Source: Gammaproteobacteria bacterium
GTDB lineage: Bacteria > Pseudomonadota > Gammaproteobacteria > Granulosicoccales > Granulosicoccaceae
NCBI GenBank assembly: GCA_019634245.1
Contig: JAHQVR010000245.1
Location: 27,734-91,733 of the forward strand
DNA length: 64,000 nucleotides
Reading direction: 5' to 3'
Shown here one piece after another: positions 1 to 8,030 of the stretch. Both the position numbers and the translations under genes were made by a program. Positions within the stretch are counted from its first letter, which is position 1, and the number at the start of each line of letters is the position of its first letter. The notes under the pieces are model-generated. The model ran no database searches. It saw only the letters and a list, made by a program, of their open reading frames with translations, and was not told where the DNA came from.

Positions 1-209
1 TGTAAGCTTTCTCCGAATAATGCAATATCTCCTGATGTCGTGTACTCAAATCCAGCGATACATCTAAGGAGAGTTGTCTTTCCGCAACCCGATGGACCCA
101 ATAAAGTAAAAAATTCGTTGTCTAAAATCGATAACGAAAGTTCGTGCAGGGCTGTCGTATTACCATAGAGTTTGGTGACCTTCCGTACATCGATTGCGGT
201 GTCAGTCAT
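1..209 (-). CDS. Polyamine-type ABC transporter ATP-binding protein (partial)
   Basis: Only the N-terminal ~69 codons lie in the window; the gene runs off the left edge. The visible part has the ABC ATPase start pattern (DVRKVTKLYG, then LLGPSGCGKTTLLR, the Walker A P-loop, then IAGFE). The GPSGCGKTTLLRCIAG form with downstream SGDI is typical of PotA/CysA/FbpC-like importer ATPases that power periplasmic-binding-protein uptake at the inner membrane. The ATG (207-209) overlaps the stop of the upstream amine-dehydrogenase-like gene by 8 bases, so the two are probably translationally coupled and the transporter may bring in that enzyme's substrate. Family is firm; substrate is inference. Confidence 0.85.
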   Translation of the reverse strand, partial: MTDTAIDVRKVTKLYGNTTALHELSLSILDNEFFTLLGPSGCGKTTLLRCIAGFEYTTSGDIALFGESL

Positions 210-2286
210 TGGGGTAGGGCACCTGAATTACGTCGCGACGAAAAGGTACGATATCGGTGCTGATTTTATCGGAATCTAATTCACTGGCGAATCGGTGACC
301 AGCGTACGTGGCCCAGGCAATTGGCGCTGGTGCTTCGGCATCCCCAAAAACGGTGACGCTTTTCACTCCATAGTCATTCCATCTCTGCTGTTGGGCGAGA
401 ATAGCGTGATAAAGAGTTTGTTCTGATTGCTGTGAAGTTACCAATACAATTGCGTCGGCGGTTTGCCATTGAGAGTGTCCACTATAGCTACAGCTGGTTT
501 TAATTCGACCCTGCTCAACCGAATCAACGGTTGTATTCAATTGTATATTGACACCCATTTCTACCAAACGTTTATGTATAAAGCCTTGTTCCAACGTATT
601 TAGCGACCATTCCGACACATAGGCGGAGGGTGTTGTCAGGGTGACATTTGAGCCATAGCCAGTCAAGAGCTCTGCGAGTACGGAACCCATGTAGTAATGA
701 TCGTCGTCAAAGATCAACACATTGCCTTCCAGTTTAGCTCCACCGAGAAAATCGTCAGGCGTATAGATCGGAATGGATTGATCGCAGATCATTGGTGTCA
801 CGTGGTGTCTTGAAACACCGTCAGATCGCCAATGAGATCCTGTAGCAATTGCGATATGCTCAAACCCGAAATCTAAGGCCTCTTCTGCAGTAACAGAGTT
901 GTCCATGTAGACTTGAACGTTGGGCAATTGACTGATTTGGTACACTCTATAGTCTCTAACTCTACCCCAAGCCGCAAGCCCAGGTAACTGGCATTCCAGC
1001 GCTACGCGACCACCTAACTCAGTGCGTTTTTCAGCCAGTACAACGTCGTATCCTCGTTTTCCGAGTGTCATCGCCGCTTCCAAGCCAGCGGGGCCTGCAC
1101 CTATGATAAGCACAGTAGTTGAATCACCCTTAGCCGTGACAATTTCTGGATGCCAACCTTTTCTCCATTCTTCCATGAATGACGGGTTTTGCGTACAACG
1201 AGAAAGTGACATAGTCATATCTCCAGTAACGCAAATGTTGCAACCGATACATTCACGAATATCTTCCTCACGCCCCTCAGCAATTTTTCTCGGTAGCCAC
1301 GGATCAGCGATGGACGGTCTAGCACATCCTATTAGATCTAATTTGCCGGTGCTAAGTTGATTTAGCATCCTATCGGGCGAGGTAAAGCGCCCGACGCCGA
1401 CGACGGGTTTGTCTGTCAGTTCGCGAATGCCTGTAATTAAATCAGCTTGTGCAGCTTCTTCTGTGAACCGGGAAGTGCCCGAGCATTCTTCCCAACTGCC
1501 ATGGGCTAGATCCCACAGATCCGGTAAGTCTGCATGCATTGCGATTAGATCACGCACCTCACTATTGCTGAATCCGTTTTCGCCGATCATTTCATGTAAA
1601 GCTAGCCTGAGAGTGATACCAATACTATCTCCAACTTCCTCTTTAGAATCGCTGATCAATTCACGGAGTAAGCGAGAGCGGTTTTCTAAGCTGCCGCCAT
1701 ACTGGTCAGTGCGCTGGTTGGTTACGCTCGACAAGAAATGCTGAATAATTCCGAATCCGTGAGCGCCATACAAACAAATGAGATCGAATCCAGCGGACTT
1801 TGCGCGCCTACACGCCTGACGATACCAGCGTCGTAGATTCTTAATATCTCGCAGCGTCATGGTCTTTGCGCTGACTGGATCATTGGTAAACGTGCGAACC
1901 GGTAAGGCGCTTGGTGCCATTGGCACTTCTCGAGAATATAAATTTGGCCCATTAATTCCAGAGTATGTGAGCTCAATACCTGCCAAGGCATTTCCTTCAT
2001 GGATGCCGTCTGCCATCGATGCTAGCATCGGAATGTCGTTGTCCTCCCACAGACGCAACTCAATGTAAGGTGTTATTTCAGAGCTGTGATGCATCTCGAC
2101 CTGCTCTGTGAAAACTACTCCCCAGCCACCTTCTGCTTTTACTCGTCGCATTTCTTTAACAGCTGACGGATCTCGGTATCCCCCACCGTTGCAGTGAGGC
2201 ACCTGATAAAATCGATTTTTCGTTGTTACAGGGCCTATCGCAAGTGGCTCAAATAATGGGTCGTATTTAGAATTACGGTTCGACAT
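202..2286 (-). CDS. TMADH/histamine-dehydrogenase-family iron-sulfur flavoprotein
   Basis: A 694-residue protein with the layout of trimethylamine dehydrogenase: N-terminal old-yellow-enzyme TIM barrel (about 8-370), a 4Fe-4S motif (Cys346, 349, 352 and 364), then FAD/ADP-binding Rossmann domains starting at VLIIGAGPAG (about 393). Cys32 in FYQVPHC sits where TMADH-type enzymes form 6-S-cysteinyl-FMN, and the YGAH motif (Tyr173, His176) matches the catalytic Tyr/His. The TMADH aromatic bowl is altered: Tyr60 aligns with Gln62, Trp264 with Trp258, Trp355 with Asp356. Gln/Trp/Asp is the combination reported for histamine dehydrogenase, so a primary-amine substrate is more likely than trimethylamine. 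FadH-like dienoyl-CoA reductases and dimethylglycine demethylases are more distant alternatives. It probably transfers electrons to ETF or another acceptor. Transcribed with the overlapping ABC ATPase gene. Confidence 0.85.
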   Translation of the reverse strand: MSNRNSKYDPLFEPLAIGPVTTKNRFYQVPHCNGGGYRDPSAVKEMRRVKAEGGWGVVFTEQVEMHHSSEITPYIELRLWEDNDIPMLASMADGIHEGNALAGIELTYSGINGPNLYSREVPMAPSALPVRTFTNDPVSAKTMTLRDIKNLRRWYRQACRRAKSAGFDLICLYGAHGFGIIQHFLSSVTNQRTDQYGGSLENRSRLLRELISDSKEEVGDSIGITLRLALHEMIGENGFSNSEVRDLIAMHADLPDLWDLAHGSWEECSGTSRFTEEAAQADLITGIRELTDKPVVGVGRFTSPDRMLNQLSTGKLDLIGCARPSIADPWLPRKIAEGREEDIRECIGCNICVTGDMTMSLSRCTQNPSFMEEWRKGWHPEIVTAKGDSTTVLIIGAGPAGLEAAMTLGKRGYDVVLAEKRTELGGRVALECQLPGLAAWGRVRDYRVYQISQLPNVQVYMDNSVTAEEALDFGFEHIAIATGSHWRSDGVSRHHVTPMICDQSIPIYTPDDFLGGAKLEGNVLIFDDDHYYMGSVLAELLTGYGSNVTLTTPSAYVSEWSLNTLEQGFIHKRLVEMGVNIQLNTTVDSVEQGRIKTSCSYSGHSQWQTADAIVLVTSQQSEQTLYHAILAQQQRWNDYGVKSVTVFGDAEAPAPIAWATYAGHRFASELDSDKISTDIVPFRRDVIQVPYPND

Positions 2287-2442
2287 CGCTTAAAGGTCTG
2301 TTCAGCTGTTTTTATGGTTTAGAAGAGTATTTTCTCTTGATTATCTAAAACCAGAAGCGGCATACTGGTGGGTATATACTCACATAGTCTTCGTTTAATA
2401 TAACAGCTATTTTGATGCTGGCATAACTGTAGTTACCTGCTT

Positions 2443-3828
2443 ATGGACACTCGCCAACTGAACGATCGAACGACAGAGATTCTCAAGCAGGATGAACATC
2501 TGATTCATGCGTTTTCAGATTTGCATTCGTTACAAGAGGATGGCGCGCGCACGGTTATATCTCAGGCTGAAGGAGCCTATGTCTTCGACGAACAGGGTAA
2601 TAGATATTTAGACGGAATGGCTGGGTTGTGGTGCGTTAACTTAGGGCATGGTCGGCGAGAAATCATAGATGCGATCGCCGAACAGCTTCGAACATTGGAT
2701 TATTTTTCTACGTTTTATAATCTCACACACCCAACAGCTGCACAGCTGGCGGAAAAGCTGGCCGAGCTGGCTCCTGGTGATTTGAATCGAGTCTATTTTG
2801 GTAATTCTGGTTCAGTTGCCAATGATAGCGCTGTAAGAACCATCCACTATTATTTCAATCGGTTGGGCTTAACCAAGAAGAAAAAAATCCTGTCCCGCAT
2901 TGGTGCTTATCACGGTTCTACGCATCTTGCTATTGCGATGACCACGCCGCTCTATCGGGCTGGATGGGATTCTGCAGATGATCTAGTACATTTTTTATCA
3001 AATCCTTGCCCGTATCGACGGCCTGAAGGAATGAGTGAAGCCGAATTTGGTGATTTTTTAATAGATGAACTAATTCGAGATATTGAAAAAGTTGGGGCTG
3101 AAAGAATTGCCTGCTTCATTGCAGAGCCGATTATGGGTGCGGGAGGAGTTATCGTCCCCCCAGACGGGTACCACCAGAGGGCCGCAAATGTATGTGCAGA
3201 CAATGACATCCTGATGATTTCAGACGAGGTGGTTACTTCTTTTGGCAGGCTAGGAACTATGTTCGCTTCCAAATCCGTGTTTGGAATACAGCCTGATGTT
3301 ATTTGTACAGCTAAAGGTTTGTCCTCAGGCTATCAACCGATTTCAGCCACGATCTTATCGGATAAGATATATGAAGTTGTGTCTTCCAAGGACAATAAGT
3401 TCTTACATGGTATGACCTACTCAGGACACCCCGCCTGTTGTGCAGCAGCGTTAGCCAATATCGAAATTATGGAACGCGAAGATCTATGCGGCCATGTATC
3501 TACGATGGGCCCGGTATTTGAGCAGTCCCTGAAGGGATTGATCGATCTACCGATTGTGGGTGATGTAAGAGGCAGTCACTTTATGATAGGGATTGAATTT
3601 GTTGAGAATAAGGATAACAGGGATCCATTCGAGGAAAGTGTGCTCATCGGTCATCGAGTAGCAAACTACGCTCAGCGAAAGGGGCTGATTGTTCGGCCCT
3701 TGGGACATATGATAGTGCTTTCACCACCTTTGATCTTAAACGGTTCGGAAATTGATTTTGTTGCCGATGTGCTGCGCGAGAGTATTAAGCTGGTTATTGA
3801 TGATTTGCGCAACGAAAAATTATTCTAA
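2443..3828 (+). CDS. Class III (omega-type) PLP aminotransferase
   Basis: A 461-residue fold-type I aminotransferase of the class III group (taurine/putrescine/beta-alanine/omega-amino acid:pyruvate). Visible landmarks are GLWCVNLGHG near 61-70, GNSGSVAND near 120-128, the AYHGST segment near 155, the PLP-ring Asp in ISDEVV (Asp261) and the Schiff-base lysine in CTAKGLSSGYQP (Lys291). Length is normal for the family. It moves an amino group from an amine or omega-amino acid to pyruvate or 2-oxoglutarate in the cytosol. It diverges from the amine-dehydrogenase-like gene and precedes a 3-hydroxyacid dehydrogenase, which fits amine or beta-amino-acid degradation. The exact donor cannot be read from sequence. 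Confidence 0.9.
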   Translation: MDTRQLNDRTTEILKQDEHLIHAFSDLHSLQEDGARTVISQAEGAYVFDEQGNRYLDGMAGLWCVNLGHGRREIIDAIAEQLRTLDYFSTFYNLTHPTAAQLAEKLAELAPGDLNRVYFGNSGSVANDSAVRTIHYYFNRLGLTKKKKILSRIGAYHGSTHLAIAMTTPLYRAGWDSADDLVHFLSNPCPYRRPEGMSEAEFGDFLIDELIRDIEKVGAERIACFIAEPIMGAGGVIVPPDGYHQRAANVCADNDILMISDEVVTSFGRLGTMFASKSVFGIQPDVICTAKGLSSGYQPISATILSDKIYEVVSSKDNKFLHGMTYSGHPACCAAALANIEIMEREDLCGHVSTMGPVFEQSLKGLIDLPIVGDVRGSHFMIGIEFVENKDNRDPFEESVLIGHRVANYAQRKGLIVRPLGHMIVLSPPLILNGSEIDFVADVLRESIKLVIDDLRNEKLF

Positions 3829-4017
3829 GTCCTGACCCGTAAAGCTCTCTCACCCCATGGGATGTTTGGTGTTCGAAGTGAGAAAGACAGATACGAAAAA
3901 AAATTAAGTTCGGGTTGTTAGCTCTCAGAGTTGCTACTTATTCGGCTCAACTTGGACAAGACATTTGGGCGCATTTTTAAAGGTTAGTCCGTCTATCAAC
4001 ATAGTCATTTCTCGGAC

Positions 4018-4914
4018 ATGAAAACAAAAGAAAAAATAGGTTTCATTGGGCTTGGGCTTATGGGGGCAGGTATTGCCTCTAATTTGCTTAAGCACTTTGA
4101 CGAATTGTCGGTATTCGATACGTCACCCGATGCGATGAAGAATCTCGCTGCGGAAGGATGTAGATCAGCGGCATCGGCGAGAGAATTGGCAACCACCAGT
4201 TCGATTATTCAACTATGTTTGCCAAATGCAGAGGCGGTGGAGCAGGTGCTTTTTGGGCCTGAGGGTGTTGTTCGTGCCGGGCGATCGAATGTGCTCATAC
4301 TGGACTCAACAACTCTGCTAAAAAAGGAAGCTATTGAGTTCTCGGATAAGTTGTCAGAGTACAAAATCCCTTATTGCGATTGCCCGGTATCCGGATTGCC
4401 GAAGAAGGCGGCTGATGGAACACTGACCGTCATGTTTGGTGGGGCGCCAGAGCACTACTCGCGTACCGAGGGTGTTTTGGGTGCGGCAGCGGGTACAGTT
4501 GTCTACTGCGGTCCTGTCGGTAACGCGCAATTGATGAAAGCGGTGAATAATATTATTTACAACATCAATATCGCCGCCTTGTGTGAAGTGCTGCCGTTTG
4601 CGGTAGCCGCAGGCTTAGATGCGAAAACACTTGAGCAAGTGGTACTCAGCGGATCATCGAGGAGTTTTGCCGCTGAACATTTTTTACCCAAGATGCTTGA
4701 TAGGAATTTTGAGGGGGACTACTCGTTGGTAGCTGCTCAAACAGATTTGGTGAACATCGAGAGTATGGCGCAAGAGATGTCTGCAAAGCTTCCAATTGCG
4801 TCTTCAATGATTGAGTTGTACCGCTTAGCGATGGAACAAGGCCTGTCCTCTGAATCTAAAAATGCCATGCTCAAAGTACAAGAAAGTGCGTTAGGGGTGG
4901 AATTGAAAAGGTAG
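4018..4914 (+). CDS. 3-hydroxyisobutyrate dehydrogenase-family NAD(P) oxidoreductase
   Basis: A 298-residue beta-hydroxyacid dehydrogenase. The N-terminal Rossmann motif IGFIGLGLMGAGIASNL (7-23) binds NAD(P). The substrate-binding motif is near 121-136 (DCPVSGLPKKAADGTL; family usual is DAPVSGG), and the catalytic lysine motif LMKAVNN has Lys174 and Asn178. Family members oxidise 3-hydroxyisobutyrate, tartronate semialdehyde, L-serine or 4-hydroxybutyrate. The Leu-Pro replacing Gly-Gly after PVSG suggests a substrate other than canonical 3-hydroxyisobutyrate. It lies 189 bp after the aminotransferase on the same strand and may reduce or oxidise the semialdehyde or hydroxyacid related to that reaction. 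Converges on the next gene. Confidence 0.88.
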   Translation: MKTKEKIGFIGLGLMGAGIASNLLKHFDELSVFDTSPDAMKNLAAEGCRSAASARELATTSSIIQLCLPNAEAVEQVLFGPEGVVRAGRSNVLILDSTTLLKKEAIEFSDKLSEYKIPYCDCPVSGLPKKAADGTLTVMFGGAPEHYSRTEGVLGAAAGTVVYCGPVGNAQLMKAVNNIIYNINIAALCEVLPFAVAAGLDAKTLEQVVLSGSSRSFAAEHFLPKMLDRNFEGDYSLVAAQTDLVNIESMAQEMSAKLPIASSMIELYRLAMEQGLSSESKNAMLKVQESALGVELKR

Positions 4915-4953
4915 CATACAACCGGCGGTGTCGGATCTCAATCTAATCGGTTT

Positions 4954-6057
4954 TTATACTCCATTCATTGTCACAACAATATTTCCAACATGTTGCTTGT
5001 CGATAAACATCTGTTGCGCGGCATGTAAATCTTGCAGAGGAAACGTCGCAGCCACTAACGGTTTTATCTCGCCGCGTTCTATGTACGAAACGATATCGCT
5101 GAAGGTATGTCGAGGTGTTACTGTAGAGCCAGTAAACGTAAGATCTCGTAGATACAAGGTTCTTAAATCTAACTCCACCATTGGACCGCCAATTGCGCCC
5201 GAACAGGTGTAGCGTCCACCGCTGGCCAGTACATCGATGTGGGCCTTGAATGAGCTTCCCCCTACAATATCGGCCACCACTGAAACTGTTTTGATTCCGA
5301 TCGCCTGTTCCAGGGCGGTTTCCAAGTCTTCAGGGTTTCTTGGTAGAAGTGCATCTGCGCCAAGAAGTGCAAGTTGAGCGTGTTTGTGATCGGACGCCAG
5401 TCCGACCACCTTGGCACCGCGCCGTTTGGCAAGCTGGATAAGTGCTGAACCCACACCTCCGGATGCACCGGTGACCAGCACGGTGTCTTTGTTGGTTACC
5501 TCAGCGCGGCTGAGCATTCCCTCGGCAGTGGTGTATGAACACGAAAAGGTTGCTAACTCTGCATCTGAAAATTCTGATTGCACAACTTCGACATTACGCT
5601 CATCTAAAGCAACATATTGTGCAAATCCACCATTGCATTCGGATCCGAGATAACCCACTTGATCAATCGCGCCGGGATTGCTCCAGTCGCGTAGCCAGTT
5701 ATCAGAGATTACGCGCTGGCCGATTAAGTTAGGGTTAGATTTCGATCCCACAGCCGTCACATAGCCGCAGATATCCGCACCTTGAATGCGTGGAAATCGG
5801 ATCGGAGATCCTCCCCATGCCGGATCGTCTTTATCAACCGTCTTATAAGCATCGCCCGTTGTTGCTTCGGTAACGGCCTTTGAATACCAGCCAGAACGCG
5901 TGTTGACATCTGTATTATTTAATCCGCAGGCGGCCACCTGAATTAATACTTCTCGATCTTTTACTTCTGGAATGGGCCAATCGTCGTGAAACTCCAGTTG
6001 CTCTAGACCGCCATGGCCTTTGAGCACCATTGCCTGCATTACTTTTCCGGTGTTCAT
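4954..6057 (-). CDS. MDR-superfamily alcohol dehydrogenase / quinone oxidoreductase-like
   Basis: A 367-residue medium-chain dehydrogenase/reductase. An N-terminal GroES-like domain contains ACGLNNTDVNTRSGWY (about 50-65). The usual catalytic-zinc Cys-x-x-Cys-x-x-Asp is modified (second Cys replaced), so it may be zinc-free like quinone oxidoreductases. The Rossmann domain carries VTGASGGVGSALIQLA (about 195-210) for NADP(H) binding. It is single, with a long divergent promoter region toward the small hypothetical gene that holds a 17-bp inverted repeat (6133-6149), so regulation by a repressor binding there is plausible. Family firm, substrate unknown. Confidence 0.85.
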   Translation of the reverse strand: MNTGKVMQAMVLKGHGGLEQLEFHDDWPIPEVKDREVLIQVAACGLNNTDVNTRSGWYSKAVTEATTGDAYKTVDKDDPAWGGSPIRFPRIQGADICGYVTAVGSKSNPNLIGQRVISDNWLRDWSNPGAIDQVGYLGSECNGGFAQYVALDERNVEVVQSEFSDAELATFSCSYTTAEGMLSRAEVTNKDTVLVTGASGGVGSALIQLAKRRGAKVVGLASDHKHAQLALLGADALLPRNPEDLETALEQAIGIKTVSVVADIVGGSSFKAHIDVLASGGRYTCSGAIGGPMVELDLRTLYLRDLTFTGSTVTPRHTFSDIVSYIERGEIKPLVAATFPLQDLHAAQQMFIDKQHVGNIVVTMNGV

Positions 6058-6132
6058 GGCGTTATCGTTTGTCAGCGTTGCGTATGGTGGAGAGTTGTTT
6101 GAGGTAGAACCGCTGATGATACACCCATTTGG

Positions 6133-6149
6133 ATTGAGTTAAACTCAAT
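6133..6149. promoter_or_regulatory. 17-bp perfect inverted repeat, candidate operator
   Basis: ATTGAGTT-A-AACTCAAT has perfect 8-base arms around one central base. It lies between divergent start codons (6057 minus, 6211 plus), 76 and 61 bases away. Size and position suit a dimeric repressor. The protein that binds it is unknown. Confidence 0.5.
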
Positions 6150-6210
6150 TGCCCACGTTAGCCGGGTATACTCTTGTTCACTGATATTATTCGTTGAATG
6201 AGATTATCCT

Positions 6211-6576
6211 ATGGAAGTGTTTGAGGCTCAGCAGGGCCGTGCTGAACAGTATCTGGATGAAATGCTCGAAGCTGAAAGAAATTCTGACTATGTAGCGTTC
6301 TGCAAGCGCTTTGAAGAAGATGATCTAATCGACTTTGATGAGCAGGCGTTTAAAGAGGCTGTAGAAGCGCAAAGGCAAGAACTGGGAGGCTATCAAAGTC
6401 GAATATTCCTTGGTGCATTAAACGGTTACCAGGATGTCACTGATGCGGAGAAACATCCTGACTGCTTGAGATATGTTTGGCGTGGTCTGTTTGAAAAAAA
6501 CGAAACATTGATCGTTGTAGGTATCCATGAAAGAAACGGCATATGGCATGTTAATGAAAATATGTTTTTTTACTAG
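6211..6576 (+). CDS. Small acidic hypothetical protein, possibly NTF2-like
   Basis: A 121-residue protein with no recognised family. The first half is acidic and helical (AEQYLDEMLEAERNSDYVAF, about 11-30), and the second half reads as alternating beta strands (LRYVWRGLFEKNETLIVVGI, then WHVNENMFFY at the C-terminus). Helix-then-sheet with a short length is the look of an NTF2/SnoaL-like cone fold, but no catalytic residues can be named. No signal peptide or membrane segment. It is followed 60 bases later by the DAO-type oxidase and may share its transcript. It resembles in size and pattern the protein at 45477-45830. Real gene likely; function unknown. Confidence 0.6.
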   Translation: MEVFEAQQGRAEQYLDEMLEAERNSDYVAFCKRFEEDDLIDFDEQAFKEAVEAQRQELGGYQSRIFLGALNGYQDVTDAEKHPDCLRYVWRGLFEKNETLIVVGIHERNGIWHVNENMFFY

Positions 6577-6636
6577 TAGGAAGAAATACGCTTTTGACTT
6601 AAGGAAGATTCCAGTTCAATAGCCAATCGAATTCCT

Positions 6637-8022
6637 GTGGCAGAGAAAAATAGTAGCGATAGCCGAATGAGCTCGGCAGATGTGGTGATTATTGGTTGTG
6701 GAATCATAGGTATTTCTACAGCCTATTATTTGGCAAAAAACCACAACATAACTAGCCTGTTGCTGATTGATAAACAACAGCCCATGAGCTTTACATCAGC
6801 GCAGTCTGGTGAAAACTATCGAAACTGGTGGCCGCATCCAGCCATGGTTGCATTCACTAATCGCAGTATTGACTTACTGGAAACCATCGCTAAACAAAGT
6901 GACAATCGAATAAATATGACTCGTCGTGGCTATGCATTGGCTACTCGAGAATCAGTGATTGATTCACTCGTAACCGAACTGGAGGTTGGGCTGGACGGTC
7001 AAGCCGATGATCTTCTGCGGTTTCATTGTTCGTCAAAAGCTGCTTCCTACCAGGCCATAGATGTGGATTGGCGGGATGTAAACAATGGTGTTGATGTGCT
7101 GCAGAACCCTGGTTTAATTAAGCACTTTTTCCCTTCCTTTGCTGCCGAAATAAATAATGTCATTCATGTCCGACGCGGTGGTGATATAAGCAGTCAGCAA
7201 CTTGGCATGCTCATGATGGATTACTTAAAAAGTCGAGGCGTGCGCCTTATGATTGCCAGCGTTGAAGGCATCGCAGCACACAATGGTTTTATTACTTATG
7301 TAAATGAAGCAGGCACACAAAAGCAGATCAAGTCGACACAAATGATCAATGCCGCCGGGCCTTTTGCCCATTCGGTTGCCGATATGCTCGGTGCACCCTT
7401 GCCGGTGTTCAATACCTTCCAACAAAAGATAGCCTTTGAGGACCGGCATCAAACAGTTCCGAGAAATTTGCCCTTTTCAATCGATTTAGACCAGCAGAAG
7501 ATTGACTGGAGCGAGGACGATCGCTTGCAGCTTATAGATACTGAATATGACTGGGCGACAAAACCAATGCCAGGGGCCATACATTGTCGACCTGACGGCG
7601 GGGTTGCGGGACGTTTCATTAAATTGGGATGGGCCTACAATCACAGGAAAGAAACTTCGTCTTGGGAGTTACCGCTGGATGATCACTTTCCCGAAATCGT
7701 TCTTCGTGGTGCTGCACAACTACAACCTGCCTTGAAGCGCTATTACGATGAGTTGCCTGCCAACATAAGCCATTATGGGGGTTGGTACACGATGACTGAC
7801 GAAAATTGGCCGTTGATTGGACCCATCGGTCCAGAAGGGTGTTTTATGAATTGTGCGTATTCTGGGTTTGGCACTATGGCTTCTTGTGCCGGTGGTGAAC
7901 TGTGCGCAGCCTGGGTCGCCGGAGCAGATTTGCCGGAATATTCACACTTTTTTTCTATCGACAGATATCAAAATAGCCGCTTAATGGAAGTGCTTAAAGA
8001 TAGTAACAAAGGCGTGTTGTAA
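6637..8022 (+). CDS. DAO-family FAD-dependent oxidoreductase
   Basis: A 461-residue flavoprotein of the glycine/sarcosine/D-amino-acid oxidase group. The dinucleotide-binding motif VVIIGCGIIGISTAYYLA is near 15-32. QSGENYRNWWPHPAMV (about 63-78) resembles the segment that positions FAD in sarcosine-oxidase-like proteins. The C-terminal motif WPLIGPIGPEGCFMNCAYSG (about 389-408) closes the FAD site. Such enzymes remove electrons from secondary or N-methylated amino acids, producing imine or aldehyde and H2O2 or reduced carrier. The GTG at 6637 is used here; the ATG at 6667 starts ten residues later and is equally possible, with no strong Shine-Dalgarno for either. It ends 8 bases from the convergent ArgE-like gene. 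Confidence 0.87.
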   Translation: MAEKNSSDSRMSSADVVIIGCGIIGISTAYYLAKNHNITSLLLIDKQQPMSFTSAQSGENYRNWWPHPAMVAFTNRSIDLLETIAKQSDNRINMTRRGYALATRESVIDSLVTELEVGLDGQADDLLRFHCSSKAASYQAIDVDWRDVNNGVDVLQNPGLIKHFFPSFAAEINNVIHVRRGGDISSQQLGMLMMDYLKSRGVRLMIASVEGIAAHNGFITYVNEAGTQKQIKSTQMINAAGPFAHSVADMLGAPLPVFNTFQQKIAFEDRHQTVPRNLPFSIDLDQQKIDWSEDDRLQLIDTEYDWATKPMPGAIHCRPDGGVAGRFIKLGWAYNHRKETSSWELPLDDHFPEIVLRGAAQLQPALKRYYDELPANISHYGGWYTMTDENWPLIGPIGPEGCFMNCAYSGFGTMASCAGGELCAAWVAGADLPEYSHFFSIDRYQNSRLMEVLKDSNKGVL

Positions 8023-8030
8023 CCTGGGTG

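Noticed and set aside
3845..3886. Imperfect stem (CTCTCTCAC / GTGAGAAAG) after the aminotransferase gene
   Set aside because: One mismatch, a 24-base loop and no T-run make a terminator call too weak.
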